Assembly (NCBI GenBank): GCA_902476645.1 | Contig: CABSEG010000007.1 | Location: forward strand, 10,612-74,611 | Length of the DNA: 64,000 bases | Origin: an uncultured Lachnospiraceae bacterium | Lineage (GTDB): Bacteria > Bacillota > Clostridia > Lachnospirales > Lachnospiraceae | Direction: 5' to 3' | In this document: piece by piece, positions 26,033 to 35,453 of the stretch | Numbering within the stretch: the stretch's first letter is position 1 | Layout: the number at the start of each line of letters is the position of its first letter | Position numbers and translations under genes: made by a program | The notes under the pieces: model-generated | Told to the model about the DNA's origin: nothing | What the model saw: only the letters and a program-made list of their open reading frames with translations | Database searches by the model: none

Positions 26033-28381
26033 ATGAAGGAAGTAATCAAGAATCTGCCGGTGGTGGCATTGAGGGGAATGACCATTTTGCCGGCGATGAT
26101 CGTACATTTTGACATCAGCCGGGAAAAGTCTATTCGGGCCGTGGAGCAGTCTATGTTAAAAGATCAGCGGATTCTGACTGTGGCACAAAAGGATGCGGAG
26201 GTCAGTGAGCCAGAAGCCGGGGACTTATACAGAATCGGCACCATTGCAGTGATCAAGCAGGTGATGCGGCTGCCTAAGAATATCTTTCGTGTATTAGTGG
26301 AAGGAATGGAGCGGGCAGAATTGCTGGAATTGGATGACAGCGAGGGATATCTGTGCGCAGAGGCTATGGCATTTGAAGAAGAGGAAGACGGTATCCTGGA
26401 TGAGAAAAGACAGGAAGCCATGAAGCGCAGCTTAAAGGATATCTTCCTGGAGTATGCCAAATTAAACGCCAAAATGAGTAAAGAGTTGGCCGGTCAGCTG
26501 TTGGAACTGGAAGATTTAAAGAAGCTGGTGGATCAGATCGCTATCAACATTCCCCTTCGTCATGAGGATAAACAGAAGATATTAGAAGCCATTCATCTGG
26601 AAGAGCGTTATGAGAAGCTGTGCGTGATTTTACAAAATGAAGTAGAGGTCATGCAGATTCAGATGGAGTTTCAGGCAAAGGTAAAAGAGCGGATTGATAA
26701 AAATCAAAAAGAATATATTTTACGGGAGCAGATGAAACTGATCCGTGAGGAATTGGGAGAGGACAATACGCTCTCGGACGCGGATCGCTTTGCCGCAGAG
26801 TTAAAGAAACTGAAAGCGCCTGCAGAGGTGAAAGAGAAGATTGCGAAAGAAATTGAGCGGTTTAAAAGTGTGGGCAGTAACAGCTCGGAGAGCGGCGTAA
26901 TCCGGGGATATATTGAAACGCTGCTGGAGCTTCCATGGAGTAAGGCCTCCAGGGATAACCGGGACCTGAAGAATGCCAGAGAGATTCTGGAGGCCGATCA
27001 TTACGGACTTGAGAAAGTGAAGGAGCGGGTGCTGGAATTTTTGGCAGTCCGGAATCTGACGAAGAAGGGAGAGAGTCCCATTCTCTGCCTGGTAGGCCCT
27101 CCCGGAACGGGAAAAACTTCCATAGCCAGATCCATAGCAAGAGCGTTGGATAAAAAGTATGTGCGTATCTGTCTGGGCGGCGTTCGGGATGAAGCGGAAA
27201 TCCGGGGACACAGGAGAACTTATGTGGGAGCGATGCCTGGAAGAATCGCCAATGGCATGAAGATGGCCGGAGTAAAAAATCCCCTGATGCTTTTGGATGA
27301 GATTGACAAGGTTAGCAGCGATTATAAAGGAGATACCTCTTCCGCCCTTTTGGAGGTTTTAGATTCGGAGCAGAACAGCAAATTCCGGGATCACTATGTG
27401 GAATTGCCCATGGATTTATCGGAGGTACTTTTTATCGCCACGGCCAATAATGTGCAAACGATACCGAGGCCTTTGCTGGATCGTATGGAGCTGATAGAGA
27501 TTTCCAGCTACACGGAGAATGAGAAGCTTCATATCGCCAAGGAGCATCTGTTTCCCAAGCAGATCAGCCGGCATGGACTGGAACCGTACAAGGTAACGGT
27601 CAGTGATGGTGCCATGAAAAAGATCATTGCCTGTTATACCAAGGAGGCTGGGGTGAGAAATCTGGAGCGGAAGCTGGGAGAGATCTGCCGCAAGGCCGCC
27701 AGAGAGATTCTGGAGGAACACAGAAAGGCGGTCAAGGTTACGGAGAATAATCTGTCCCGCTATCTGGGAAAAGAACGCTACAGCATCCATAAGATGAATG
27801 AGCAGGACGAGATTGGAATTGTCCGTGGACTGGCATGGACAAGCGTTGGGGGAGATACCCTCCAAATAGAAGTGAATGTGATGCCGGGAAAAGGAGAGTT
27901 TCGTCTGACCGGGCAGCTGGGTGACGTGATGAAGGAGTCGGCACAGGCAGGAATCAGCTATATCCGTTCTGTCAGCGACGCCTATCATATACCGGAAGAT
28001 TTTTTTCAAAAGCATGACATTCATATCCACATCCCTGAGGGAGCCGTTCCAAAGGATGGCCCTTCGGCAGGAATTACCATGGCCACAGCAATGGTGTCGG
28101 CAATTACCGGGATTCCCGTGCGCGCAGATCTGGCTATGACCGGGGAGATAACCCTTCGAGGCCGGGTACTTCCCATCGGAGGTCTGAAGGAGAAACTTCT
28201 GGCAGCAAAGAATGCAGGAATCCATAGCGTACTGGTGCCCAAAAAGAACAGGCCGGACGTGGAGGAAATTTCCAATGAGATCAAGAGAGGGTTGGAGATC
28301 TTGTATGTGGAGCAGATGGAAGAGGTGCTCTCGGTGGCACTGGTAACAAAGGGAAGCCTTGGAGGCACGGTGGAAGTATGA
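26033..28381 (+). CDS. lon: ATP-dependent Lon protease
   Basis: This 782-residue LonA-type protease has an N-terminal substrate-binding domain (residues 1-200), a coiled-coil linker, and an AAA+ module with G-P-P-G-T-G-K-T near residue 355 and L-L-D-E-I-D-K. The C-terminal protease domain has catalytic dyad S678 (P-K-D-G-P-S-A-G) and K721 (G-L-K-E-K-L-L). All elements are intact. The stop overlaps the engB start by 4 bp. Confidence 0.98.
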   Translation: MKEVIKNLPVVALRGMTILPAMIVHFDISREKSIRAVEQSMLKDQRILTVAQKDAEVSEPEAGDLYRIGTIAVIKQVMRLPKNIFRVLVEGMERAELLELDDSEGYLCAEAMAFEEEEDGILDEKRQEAMKRSLKDIFLEYAKLNAKMSKELAGQLLELEDLKKLVDQIAINIPLRHEDKQKILEAIHLEERYEKLCVILQNEVEVMQIQMEFQAKVKERIDKNQKEYILREQMKLIREELGEDNTLSDADRFAAELKKLKAPAEVKEKIAKEIERFKSVGSNSSESGVIRGYIETLLELPWSKASRDNRDLKNAREILEADHYGLEKVKERVLEFLAVRNLTKKGESPILCLVGPPGTGKTSIARSIARALDKKYVRICLGGVRDEAEIRGHRRTYVGAMPGRIANGMKMAGVKNPLMLLDEIDKVSSDYKGDTSSALLEVLDSEQNSKFRDHYVELPMDLSEVLFIATANNVQTIPRPLLDRMELIEISSYTENEKLHIAKEHLFPKQISRHGLEPYKVTVSDGAMKKIIACYTKEAGVRNLERKLGEICRKAAREILEEHRKAVKVTENNLSRYLGKERYSIHKMNEQDEIGIVRGLAWTSVGGDTLQIEVNVMPGKGEFRLTGQLGDVMKESAQAGISYIRSVSDAYHIPEDFFQKHDIHIHIPEGAVPKDGPSAGITMATAMVSAITGIPVRADLAMTGEITLRGRVLPIGGLKEKLLAAKNAGIHSVLVPKKNRPDVEEISNEIKRGLEILYVEQMEEVLSVALVTKGSLGGTVEV

Positions 28382-28980
28382 TAATTAAGAATGTTACCCT
28401 GGAGACCGTATGCGGGATTACCAGCAAACTTCCGGAGAATCAGAATCCGGAAGTGGCCTTTGCGGGAAAGTCTAATGTGGGGAAATCTTCACTGATCAAT
28501 GCATTAGTAAACCGGAAATCTCTGGCAAGAACCAGCGGACAGCCTGGAAAAACTCAGACGATTAACTTCTATAACATCAATGATACCATGTACCTAGTGG
28601 ATCTGCCAGGGTACGGATATGCGAAGGTCTCCCAGAAAGAACGCGAGCAATGGGGAAAGATGATTGAGCGCTACCTTCACGGCTCGAAACAGCTGAAAGC
28701 GGTGTTTTTGCTGGTTGATATCCGACATGATCCCTCGGCCAATGATAAGATGATGTATGAGTGGATTTTGCATCAGGGTTTTGAGCCGATCCTGATTGCT
28801 ACCAAGCTGGATAAGATTAAGAGAAGCCAGGTGGCGAAACAGATCAGGCAGTTAAAAGACGGACTGGGTGTGGTAAAGGGAACAAAGGTGCTTCCCTTTT
28901 CCGCACTGACCAAGCAGGGAAGAGAGGAAATCTGGGAACAGATGGAGGCGCTTCTGGAAAAAGAGGATGAAAAGAGTTGA
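28378..28980 (+). CDS. engB: Ribosome biogenesis GTPase EngB (YsxC/YihA)
   Basis: This 200-residue essential GTPase for large-subunit assembly has G1 G-K-S-N-V-G-K-S-S near residue 30, G3 D-L-P-G-Y-G-Y, G4 T-K-L-D and G5 S-A-L in order. It overlaps lon by ATGA, so it is translationally coupled; the lon-engB pairing is widespread in Firmicutes. The gene ends just before the valS promoter. Confidence 0.97.
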   Translation: MIIKNVTLETVCGITSKLPENQNPEVAFAGKSNVGKSSLINALVNRKSLARTSGQPGKTQTINFYNINDTMYLVDLPGYGYAKVSQKEREQWGKMIERYLHGSKQLKAVFLLVDIRHDPSANDKMMYEWILHQGFEPILIATKLDKIKRSQVAKQIRQLKDGLGVVKGTKVLPFSALTKQGREEIWEQMEALLEKEDEKS

Positions 28981-28991
28981 TCAGGAAGTCC

Positions 28992-29020
28992 TTGACAAAT
29001 TTTCGGGAACCGTCTATTAT
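28992..29020 (+). promoter_or_regulatory. Promoter of the valS T-box leader
   Basis: A -35 TTGACA (28992-28997) and a -10 TATTAT (29015-29020) are 17 bp apart. Confidence 0.75.
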
Positions 29021-29026
29021 GGAATT

Positions 29027-29284
29027 CAGAGCATAAATAAAAAGGTGTTGAGAAAGAGGAGTACGCATGATACTCTGACAGAGAGTCCACTTCGTAGGCT
29101 GTGAGGGTGGGTGAGCATGTACATGCGGAAGGTAGCTTTTGAACTGGGTGGTTGAACAAAAAAGTAGGCTGCCACGCTTAATCCCCGTTACCGGATTCGA
29201 AAGATATATGCCTGTGGGCATATAAAAAAGGTGGTACCGCGAGAATATTCGCCCTTTGCAGTTTGCAGAGGGCGTTTTTTTTTA
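29027..29284 (+). promoter_or_regulatory. T-box riboswitch, valine specific (specifier GTA)
   Basis: This tRNA-sensing leader precedes valS. The T-box core AGGTGGTACCGCG is at 29229-29241. The terminator stem CGCCCTTTGCA (29250-29260) with TGCAGAGGGCG (29264-29274) is followed by nine T. In stem I, CGCATG after GAGTA (near 29058) pairs with CATGCG (29122-29127), which places GTA at 29132-29134 in the specifier loop. GTA is a valine codon, matching the downstream gene. Uncharged tRNA-Val should favour the antiterminator and valS expression. Confidence 0.95.
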
Positions 29285-29302
29285 GCAGAACAGGAGGAAA
29301 TC

Positions 29303-31951
29303 ATGAGCAAAGAACTGGCAAAGACTTACGATCCGAAAGGCATGGAGGATCGGATCTATGAAAACTGGATGCAGAAAAAATATTTTCATGCCGAGGTAGA
29401 TAAAAGTAAGAAACCATTTACTATTGTGATGCCCCCGCCCAATGTGACGGGACAGCTTCACATGGGTCACGCATTGGACAATACCATGCAGGATATTCTG
29501 ATCCGTTATAAGAGAATGCAAGGTTACAATGCGCTCTGGCAGCCCGGAACAGACCATGCCGCCATCGCTACGGAAGTAAAGGTGATTGAAAAGCTCAAAG
29601 AGCAAGGCATTGATAAGGATGAGATTGGAAGGGAAGCTTTCCTGAAGCATGCCTGGGAGTGGAAGGAAGAGTATGGCGGCCGGATCATCAATCAGTTAAA
29701 GAAGCTGGGGTCTTCCGCAGACTGGGACAGAGAGCGCTTTACCATGGATGAGGGCTGTTCTAAGGCCGTGGAGGAAGTGTTTATTAAGCTCTATGAGAAA
29801 GGCTATATCTATAAGGGATCCCGTATCATTAACTGGTGCCCTGTGTGTCAGACCTCCATCTCCGACGCTGAGGTGGAGCATGTGGATCAGGATGGCTTTT
29901 TCTGGCATATTCTTTACCCGGTAGTAGGGGAAGAGGGACAGTTTGTGGAGATTGCCACCACCCGCCCGGAGACCCTTCTGGGGGACACGGCAGTGGCGGT
30001 AAATCCGGAGGATGAGCGCTATACGCACCTGGTGGGCAAGATGCTGAAATTGCCTTTGACGGACCGGGAGATACCGGTGATTGCAGATTCTTATGTGGAT
30101 CGGGAATTTGGTACCGGGTGCGTAAAGATCACGCCGGCCCATGACCCCAATGACTTTGAGGTGGGAAAGCGTCATAATCTTCCGGAAATCAATATCATGA
30201 ATGATGATGCCACTATCAACGAGCTGGGGGGCAAGTATGCTGGAATGGACCGTTATGAGGCCAGAAAAGCCATGGTGGAGGACTTAAAGGCCCAGGGACT
30301 TCTGGTGAAAGTGGAGCCCCATTCTCACAATGTGGGCACTCACGACCGGTGCAAGACCACAGTGGAGCCTATGATAAAGCAGCAGTGGTTTGTGCGTATG
30401 GAAGAAATGGCCAAACCTGCTATAGAGGCCCTGAAAAATCATACCCTGAACTTTGTGCCGGAGCGGTTTGATAAGATTTATCTGCATTGGCTGGAGAATA
30501 TTCGGGATTGGTGTATCTCCAGGCAGCTTTGGTGGGGACACAGCATTCCAGCCTATTACTGCGACGACTGCGGCGAGGTGACAGTGGCCAGGAAGATGCC
30601 GGACGCTTGTCCCAAGTGCGGTTGCACCCATCTGACTCAGGATGAGGACACTCTGGATACTTGGTTTAGCTCTGCCTTGTGGCCTTTTTCAACTCTGGGA
30701 TGGCCGGAGAAGACAGAAGATCTGGAGTATTTTTACCCTACGGACGTGCTGGTGACAGGGTATGACATTATCTTTTTCTGGGTAATCCGTATGGTATTCT
30801 CTGCTTTGGAGCAGACAGGGCAGGTGCCCTTCCACCATGTACTCATCCATGGTCTGGTGCGGGACTCTCAGGGCAGGAAGATGAGCAAATCTCTGGGAAA
30901 TGGTATTGATCCGCTGGAAATCATCGACCAATATGGAGCTGATGCCCTGCGTCTGACTCTCATCACGGGAAATGCGCCCGGAAATGATATGCGTTTTTAC
31001 ATGGAGCGGGTGGAAGCCAGCAGAAATTTTGCCAACAAGGTGTGGAACGCCTCCAGATTTATCCTGATGAATCTGGAAAAAGCTCAGGTGCCGGAGCAGA
31101 TGGAGAAGGCAGAACTGACCGGAGCAGATAAGTGGATCTTATCCAAAGTCAATACACTGGCAAAAGAAGTAACGGAAAACATGGATAAGTATGAGCTGGG
31201 CATTGCGGTGCAGAAAGTTTATGACTTTATCTGGGAGGAGTTCTGTGACTGGTATATTGAGATGGTGAAACCAAGACTGTACAGTGACCGGGACACCACC
31301 AAGGCTGCGGCTTTGTGGACATTAAAGACGGTGCTGATCCAGGCTTTGAAGCTCTTGCATCCGTTTATGCCCTTTATCACAGAGGAGATTTTCTGTACGA
31401 TCCAGAGCAAAGAGGCATCTATTATGGTTTCCAAGTGGCCAGAATATAGCGAGGACTGGAATTTTGCTGAGGATGAGAGAGAAGTGGAGCTGATCAAAGA
31501 AGCGGTAAGGGCTATACGAAACGTGAGATCCGGTATGAATGTGCCGCCCAGCAAGAAGGCCAAAGTCTTCATTACCTCAGAGGATGCCTGGGTAAGGGAT
31601 ACCTTTGAAAAGAGCCGGGTATTTTTTGCTACGCTGGGGTATGCCAGCGAGGTGGCAGTGCAAAAGGACCGAAGCGGAATCGACGAGGATGCCGTGTCTG
31701 CTGTGATTCCCAATGCCGTGATCTATATGCCTTTTGCGGAACTGGTGGATTTGGACAAGGAGATTCAGAGGCTGAAGAAAGAGGAAGAGCGGCTGAAAAA
31801 GGAGCTGGCCCGTGTAAACGGAATGCTCTCCAATGAGAAGTTTGTAAGCAAGGCTCCGGAAGCTAAGATTGAGGAAGAAAGAGGAAAGCAGAAGAAATAC
31901 AGCGAGATGATGGAACAGGTATTGGCCAGATTGGCGCAGTTGGAAAACTAG
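29303..31951 (+). CDS. valS: Valyl-tRNA synthetase
   Basis: This 882-residue class I synthetase has the HIGH motif as H-M-G-H near residue 52 (P-P-P-N-V-T-G), the KMSKS motif near residue 526, and an editing domain between them. A zinc-type knuckle is visible as C-D-D-C and C-P-K-C-G-C near residues 415-435. An anticodon domain and a C-terminal coiled-coil arm ([11 protein letters not shown]) complete the normal ValS layout. The ATG at 29303 with AGGAGG is used; the frame stays open upstream through the T-box and is not coding there. Confidence 0.98.
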   Translation: MSKELAKTYDPKGMEDRIYENWMQKKYFHAEVDKSKKPFTIVMPPPNVTGQLHMGHALDNTMQDILIRYKRMQGYNALWQPGTDHAAIATEVKVIEKLKEQGIDKDEIGREAFLKHAWEWKEEYGGRIINQLKKLGSSADWDRERFTMDEGCSKAVEEVFIKLYEKGYIYKGSRIINWCPVCQTSISDAEVEHVDQDGFFWHILYPVVGEEGQFVEIATTRPETLLGDTAVAVNPEDERYTHLVGKMLKLPLTDREIPVIADSYVDREFGTGCVKITPAHDPNDFEVGKRHNLPEINIMNDDATINELGGKYAGMDRYEARKAMVEDLKAQGLLVKVEPHSHNVGTHDRCKTTVEPMIKQQWFVRMEEMAKPAIEALKNHTLNFVPERFDKIYLHWLENIRDWCISRQLWWGHSIPAYYCDDCGEVTVARKMPDACPKCGCTHLTQDEDTLDTWFSSALWPFSTLGWPEKTEDLEYFYPTDVLVTGYDIIFFWVIRMVFSALEQTGQVPFHHVLIHGLVRDSQGRKMSKSLGNGIDPLEIIDQYGADALRLTLITGNAPGNDMRFYMERVEASRNFANKVWNASRFILMNLEKAQVPEQMEKAELTGADKWILSKVNTLAKEVTENMDKYELGIAVQKVYDFIWEEFCDWYIEMVKPRLYSDRDTTKAAALWTLKTVLIQALKLLHPFMPFITEEIFCTIQSKEASIMVSKWPEYSEDWNFAEDEREVELIKEAVRAIRNVRSGMNVPPSKKAKVFITSEDAWVRDTFEKSRVFFATLGYASEVAVQKDRSGIDEDAVSAVIPNAVIYMPFAELVDLDKEIQRLKKEEERLKKELARVNGMLSNEKFVSKAPEAKIEEERGKQKKYSEMMEQVLARLAQLEN

Positions 31952-31966
31952 ATGAAGAGGGATTGT

Positions 31967-31990
31967 GAGGGGCTGAAATCAGCCCCTCTT
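31967..31990 (+). terminator. valS terminator
   Basis: GAGGGGCTG pairs with CAGCCCCTC around AAAT, followed by TTTCT. Confidence 0.8.
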
Positions 31991-32039
31991 TCTGCCTGAT
32001 TAAGCACAATGGGGAACATGACAGGATGGAGGAGAAAGC

Positions 32040-35000
32040 ATGTCGTTACGTTTAATTATGGGAAATTCGGGAAGCGGGAAGTCCCACCGCCTGTACCAGG
32101 AGTTGGTGGATACCTCCATAAAACAGCCAAACCGGAGGGTTTTGCTGATCGTGCCGGAGCAATACAGCCTTCAGGCCCAAAGAGAGTTGGTACAAAGACA
32201 TCCCAGAAAAGGCCTGTTTCAGATGGAGGTGCTTAGCTTTCAGCGCCTGGCCTACCGGATTTTTGAGGAGGTAGGGGGCGAACGGAGGGTGATTCTGGAG
32301 GAATCCGGAAAGAGTCTGCTTCTTCGAAAAGTGGCCATGGAAGAAAAGGAAAACTTAAAGACTTTGGGACTGAGCCTGGGAAAGCCCGGCTATTTGGCCC
32401 AAGTAAAGTCTCTAATCAGCGAACTGGCCCAATATGACGTGACCGGGGAGGGGATGGAACGATTGCTTTTGGCGGCAAAGAAGAAGCCGAGACTTTATTA
32501 TAAGTTGCAGGATGTGGCGTTGCTGCAGGAGGGATTTTACAAAAGACTGCAAAAAACTTACATTACCGCGGAGGAAGTTCTGGGCGCATTGGAACAGGTG
32601 GCTGCCGATTCCGCGATCCTAAAGGGATGTACCATCGGAGTGGACGGCTTTGTAGGCTTTACGCCTCAGCAGTTGAAGCTTTTGGGAACCTTGCTTACTC
32701 TTGCCAGTCAGGTAACGGTCACCGTACCTATGGATGTGCGGGACAATCCGGAGAAAAGGAGCGGGAAGCACGCTTTGTTTTATCCGGCCAGAAAGACGAT
32801 AGATGCATTGATGAGAGTGGCAAAAGAGCGTAAAATCTTCATAGAGGAGCCGGTATTGCTTGGGAACACAGGCAGTCCCAGATATGCAGGTTCCCCTGCC
32901 TTGGGTTTTCTGGAACGGCATATGCTGCGCTTTGACGGAAAAGTTTATGGGGAGAAACAGGAGGAGATTTTTCTTTCTGTGTGCAGAAATCCTGTGGAGG
33001 AGGCGCACGCGGCAGCCAGAACGATTGTACACCTGGTGCGCGCTTGCGGATACCGATATCGGGATACTGCTGTGATTACAGGAGATATTGGCACGTATGG
33101 GGAATACGTGCGCAGAGTGTTTGATGATTATCAGATTCCTGTGTTTGTGGACGTCACCAAGTCGGTGCTTCTCAATCCCATGTTGGAGCTGATTCGGGCG
33201 GTGTTGGAGGTGTTAAACAGGGATTTTCGCTATGATACGGTATTTCGCTATTTGCGTACAGGGCTTGCTGGAATCAGTCAAGAAGAGACAGACTTGTTGG
33301 AAAACTATGTACTTGCCTGCGGGATTCGGGGCAGAGCCGGGTGGAACCGGGAGTGGAGCCAGACCACGAGGACCTTTCATCAGGATGAAGCAGAGCGCTG
33401 CAATACCATACGTAAAAAAGTAATGGAACCTTTAGAGCAGTTCGCGCTGAAAGCCAGGGGAAGGGGAAGAAAGAATGCCAGACAATTGACAGAAGCCCTC
33501 TATGAGTTTCTGACCGCATTGAGCATTCAGGAGCAGATGGAGTCGTACCGGATTACGTTTGAACAGTCCGGCCGACCGGAGCAGGCCAGGGAATACGGTC
33601 AGATGTACGGTATCGTTATAGAGCTTCTGGATAAAGTGGTAGAGCTTCTGGGGGAGGAAACTATGAACCTGAAGGAGTATACGGAGATATTGGAGGCAGG
33701 GTTTGAAGAAGTGAAGGTGGGAAATATCCCTCCCACGGCGGACCAGGTGCTGGTCGGAGATCTGGAGCGGACCAGGCTGAAAAATGTGAAGGCCCTTTTC
33801 TTTTTGGGGCTCAATGACGGGTGGGTACCAGCCCGCAGCGATAAAACAGGTATTCTTACAGATCAGGATCGGGAAGAGCTTGTGGCCGCCCAAATAGAGC
33901 TTGCCCCCACATCCAGGGAGAACGCGTATCAGCAGAGATTCTATCTTTATCTTAACCTCACAAAGCCCAAGGAGCGACTTTATCTTTCCTACAGCCGTTC
34001 TAATATGAACGGGGAGGCCTTAAGGCCTTCCTATCTGATAAACAGTATCAGGAAACTTTTCGCGCATATGCCAGTGCGGGACGAGAGTGAACAGGAAGAT
34101 TGGAGGGAAAGGGTTTGTACGCCAAAAAATGGTTTAGACTGCCTGATGGAGGGTATCCGCAGACTTCCGGAGGAAGAACCTGCCAAATGGTGGAAGGAGC
34201 TTTACAGTTGGTATTATGAGAGAGATAGCTACCGGGAAAAACTGGGAACGCTGGTGAGGGCAGCTTTTCTGACAAGAACGCAAAAGGGACTGGGCCGCAG
34301 GGTTGCCAAGGCGCTGTATGGGGAAAACTTGGTCAACAGCGTGTCCAGGCTGGAACGATTTGCTGCCTGTGCCTTCGCCCACTTTTTGCGCTATGGACTC
34401 AATCTTTGCGAGAGAGAAACTTATGTGTTTCAGCCGGCGGACTTTGGAAATGTGTTGCACCTGATACTGGAGCTATTTTCCAGAAAGATGGAATCTAGTT
34501 CTTATTCCTGGGCGGATGTGCCTCAAAAGCTGGCAGAAGCATGGGTGGAGGAGTGTGTAGAGCAGGTGACTGGAGAATATGGGGCCAGGGTTTTACAAAG
34601 TACCGCCAGAAACCAGCATGCCGTCAGACGCATGAAGCGCTTGATGAAAAGGACCGTATGGGCTCTTTGCAGTCAGGTGAGAGCCGGCAGCTTTGTACCC
34701 AGCAACTATGAGGTTTCTTTTACAGTGGCAGAAGATCTTCACGCAGTAAACATCGCTTTGACAGAGCAAGAGACTATGCGTCTGAAAGGGAGGATTGACC
34801 GGATTGATGTCTGCGAAAAGAACGACCAGGTCTATGTAAAGGTGATTGATTATAAATCCGGAAATACGGAATTTGACATAGCAGCTCTGTACTATGGCCT
34901 TCAATTACAGCTGGTGGTATATCTGAACGCCGCCATGGAACTGGAGAGCCGGATATATCCGGACAAGGAAATCGTGCCGGGAGGAATCTTATATTACCGG

Positions 35001-35453
35001 ATTTCGGATCCCATGTTAGAGAGAGGGGAAGCCTCACCAGAGGAAATCAACCGGCAGATTTTAAAAAAATTAAAGCCTAGCGGTTTAATCAATGGGGACC
35101 GGTCTGTGGTGGAGGCTTTTGATGGGGGCGTGGATCGGGATTCTGACGTGATTCCTGTCTCTTACAACAAGGACGGAAAACCGTCCAGATATGCGAGCGT
35201 GGCAAGTAAGGAGCAGTTTGCCAGCCTAAGTTCCTTTGTACATCAGAAGATGCAAAGCCTTGGCAGGGAAATTTTACGGGGAGACTGCGGGGCACTTCCT
35301 TATGAGAGGAAGGGGAGGACGCCCTGCGAGTATTGTGAGTTTCGGGAGGTATGTGGCTTTGATCCCAAAATTCCAGGTACTCAGGTACGGAGACTAAAAG
35401 AATATTCGCCGGAAGAAGTGTGGAGTATGATACAGGAGGAGACGGAAAGATGA
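32040..35453 (+). CDS. addB: ATP-dependent helicase/deoxyribonuclease subunit B (AddB)
   Basis: This 1137-residue subunit of the AddAB double-strand-break end-processing machine has an N-terminal Walker A-like loop G-N-S-G-S-G-K-S at residues 8-15. A RecB-type nuclease core (D-Y-K-S-G, then Q-L-Q-L-V-V-Y) lies near residues 940-970. The iron-sulphur ligands are one Cys in F-A-A-C-A-F near residue 780 and C-x2-C-x5-C near residue 1096. It overlaps addA by ATGA. No clear promoter is visible after the valS terminator. Confidence 0.96.
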   Translation: MSLRLIMGNSGSGKSHRLYQELVDTSIKQPNRRVLLIVPEQYSLQAQRELVQRHPRKGLFQMEVLSFQRLAYRIFEEVGGERRVILEESGKSLLLRKVAMEEKENLKTLGLSLGKPGYLAQVKSLISELAQYDVTGEGMERLLLAAKKKPRLYYKLQDVALLQEGFYKRLQKTYITAEEVLGALEQVAADSAILKGCTIGVDGFVGFTPQQLKLLGTLLTLASQVTVTVPMDVRDNPEKRSGKHALFYPARKTIDALMRVAKERKIFIEEPVLLGNTGSPRYAGSPALGFLERHMLRFDGKVYGEKQEEIFLSVCRNPVEEAHAAARTIVHLVRACGYRYRDTAVITGDIGTYGEYVRRVFDDYQIPVFVDVTKSVLLNPMLELIRAVLEVLNRDFRYDTVFRYLRTGLAGISQEETDLLENYVLACGIRGRAGWNREWSQTTRTFHQDEAERCNTIRKKVMEPLEQFALKARGRGRKNARQLTEALYEFLTALSIQEQMESYRITFEQSGRPEQAREYGQMYGIVIELLDKVVELLGEETMNLKEYTEILEAGFEEVKVGNIPPTADQVLVGDLERTRLKNVKALFFLGLNDGWVPARSDKTGILTDQDREELVAAQIELAPTSRENAYQQRFYLYLNLTKPKERLYLSYSRSNMNGEALRPSYLINSIRKLFAHMPVRDESEQEDWRERVCTPKNGLDCLMEGIRRLPEEEPAKWWKELYSWYYERDSYREKLGTLVRAAFLTRTQKGLGRRVAKALYGENLVNSVSRLERFAACAFAHFLRYGLNLCERETYVFQPADFGNVLHLILELFSRKMESSSYSWADVPQKLAEAWVEECVEQVTGEYGARVLQSTARNQHAVRRMKRLMKRTVWALCSQVRAGSFVPSNYEVSFTVAEDLHAVNIALTEQETMRLKGRIDRIDVCEKNDQVYVKVIDYKSGNTEFDIAALYYGLQLQLVVYLNAAMELESRIYPDKEIVPGGILYYRISDPMLERGEASPEEINRQILKKLKPSGLINGDRSVVEAFDGGVDRDSDVIPVSYNKDGKPSRYASVASKEQFASLSSFVHQKMQSLGREILRGDCGALPYERKGRTPCEYCEFREVCGFDPKIPGTQVRRLKEYSPEEVWSMIQEETER

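Noticed and set aside
27416..28225. 269-codon minus-strand frame
   Set aside because: Shadow of the lon protease domain; composition is Cys/His/Leu-rich noise.
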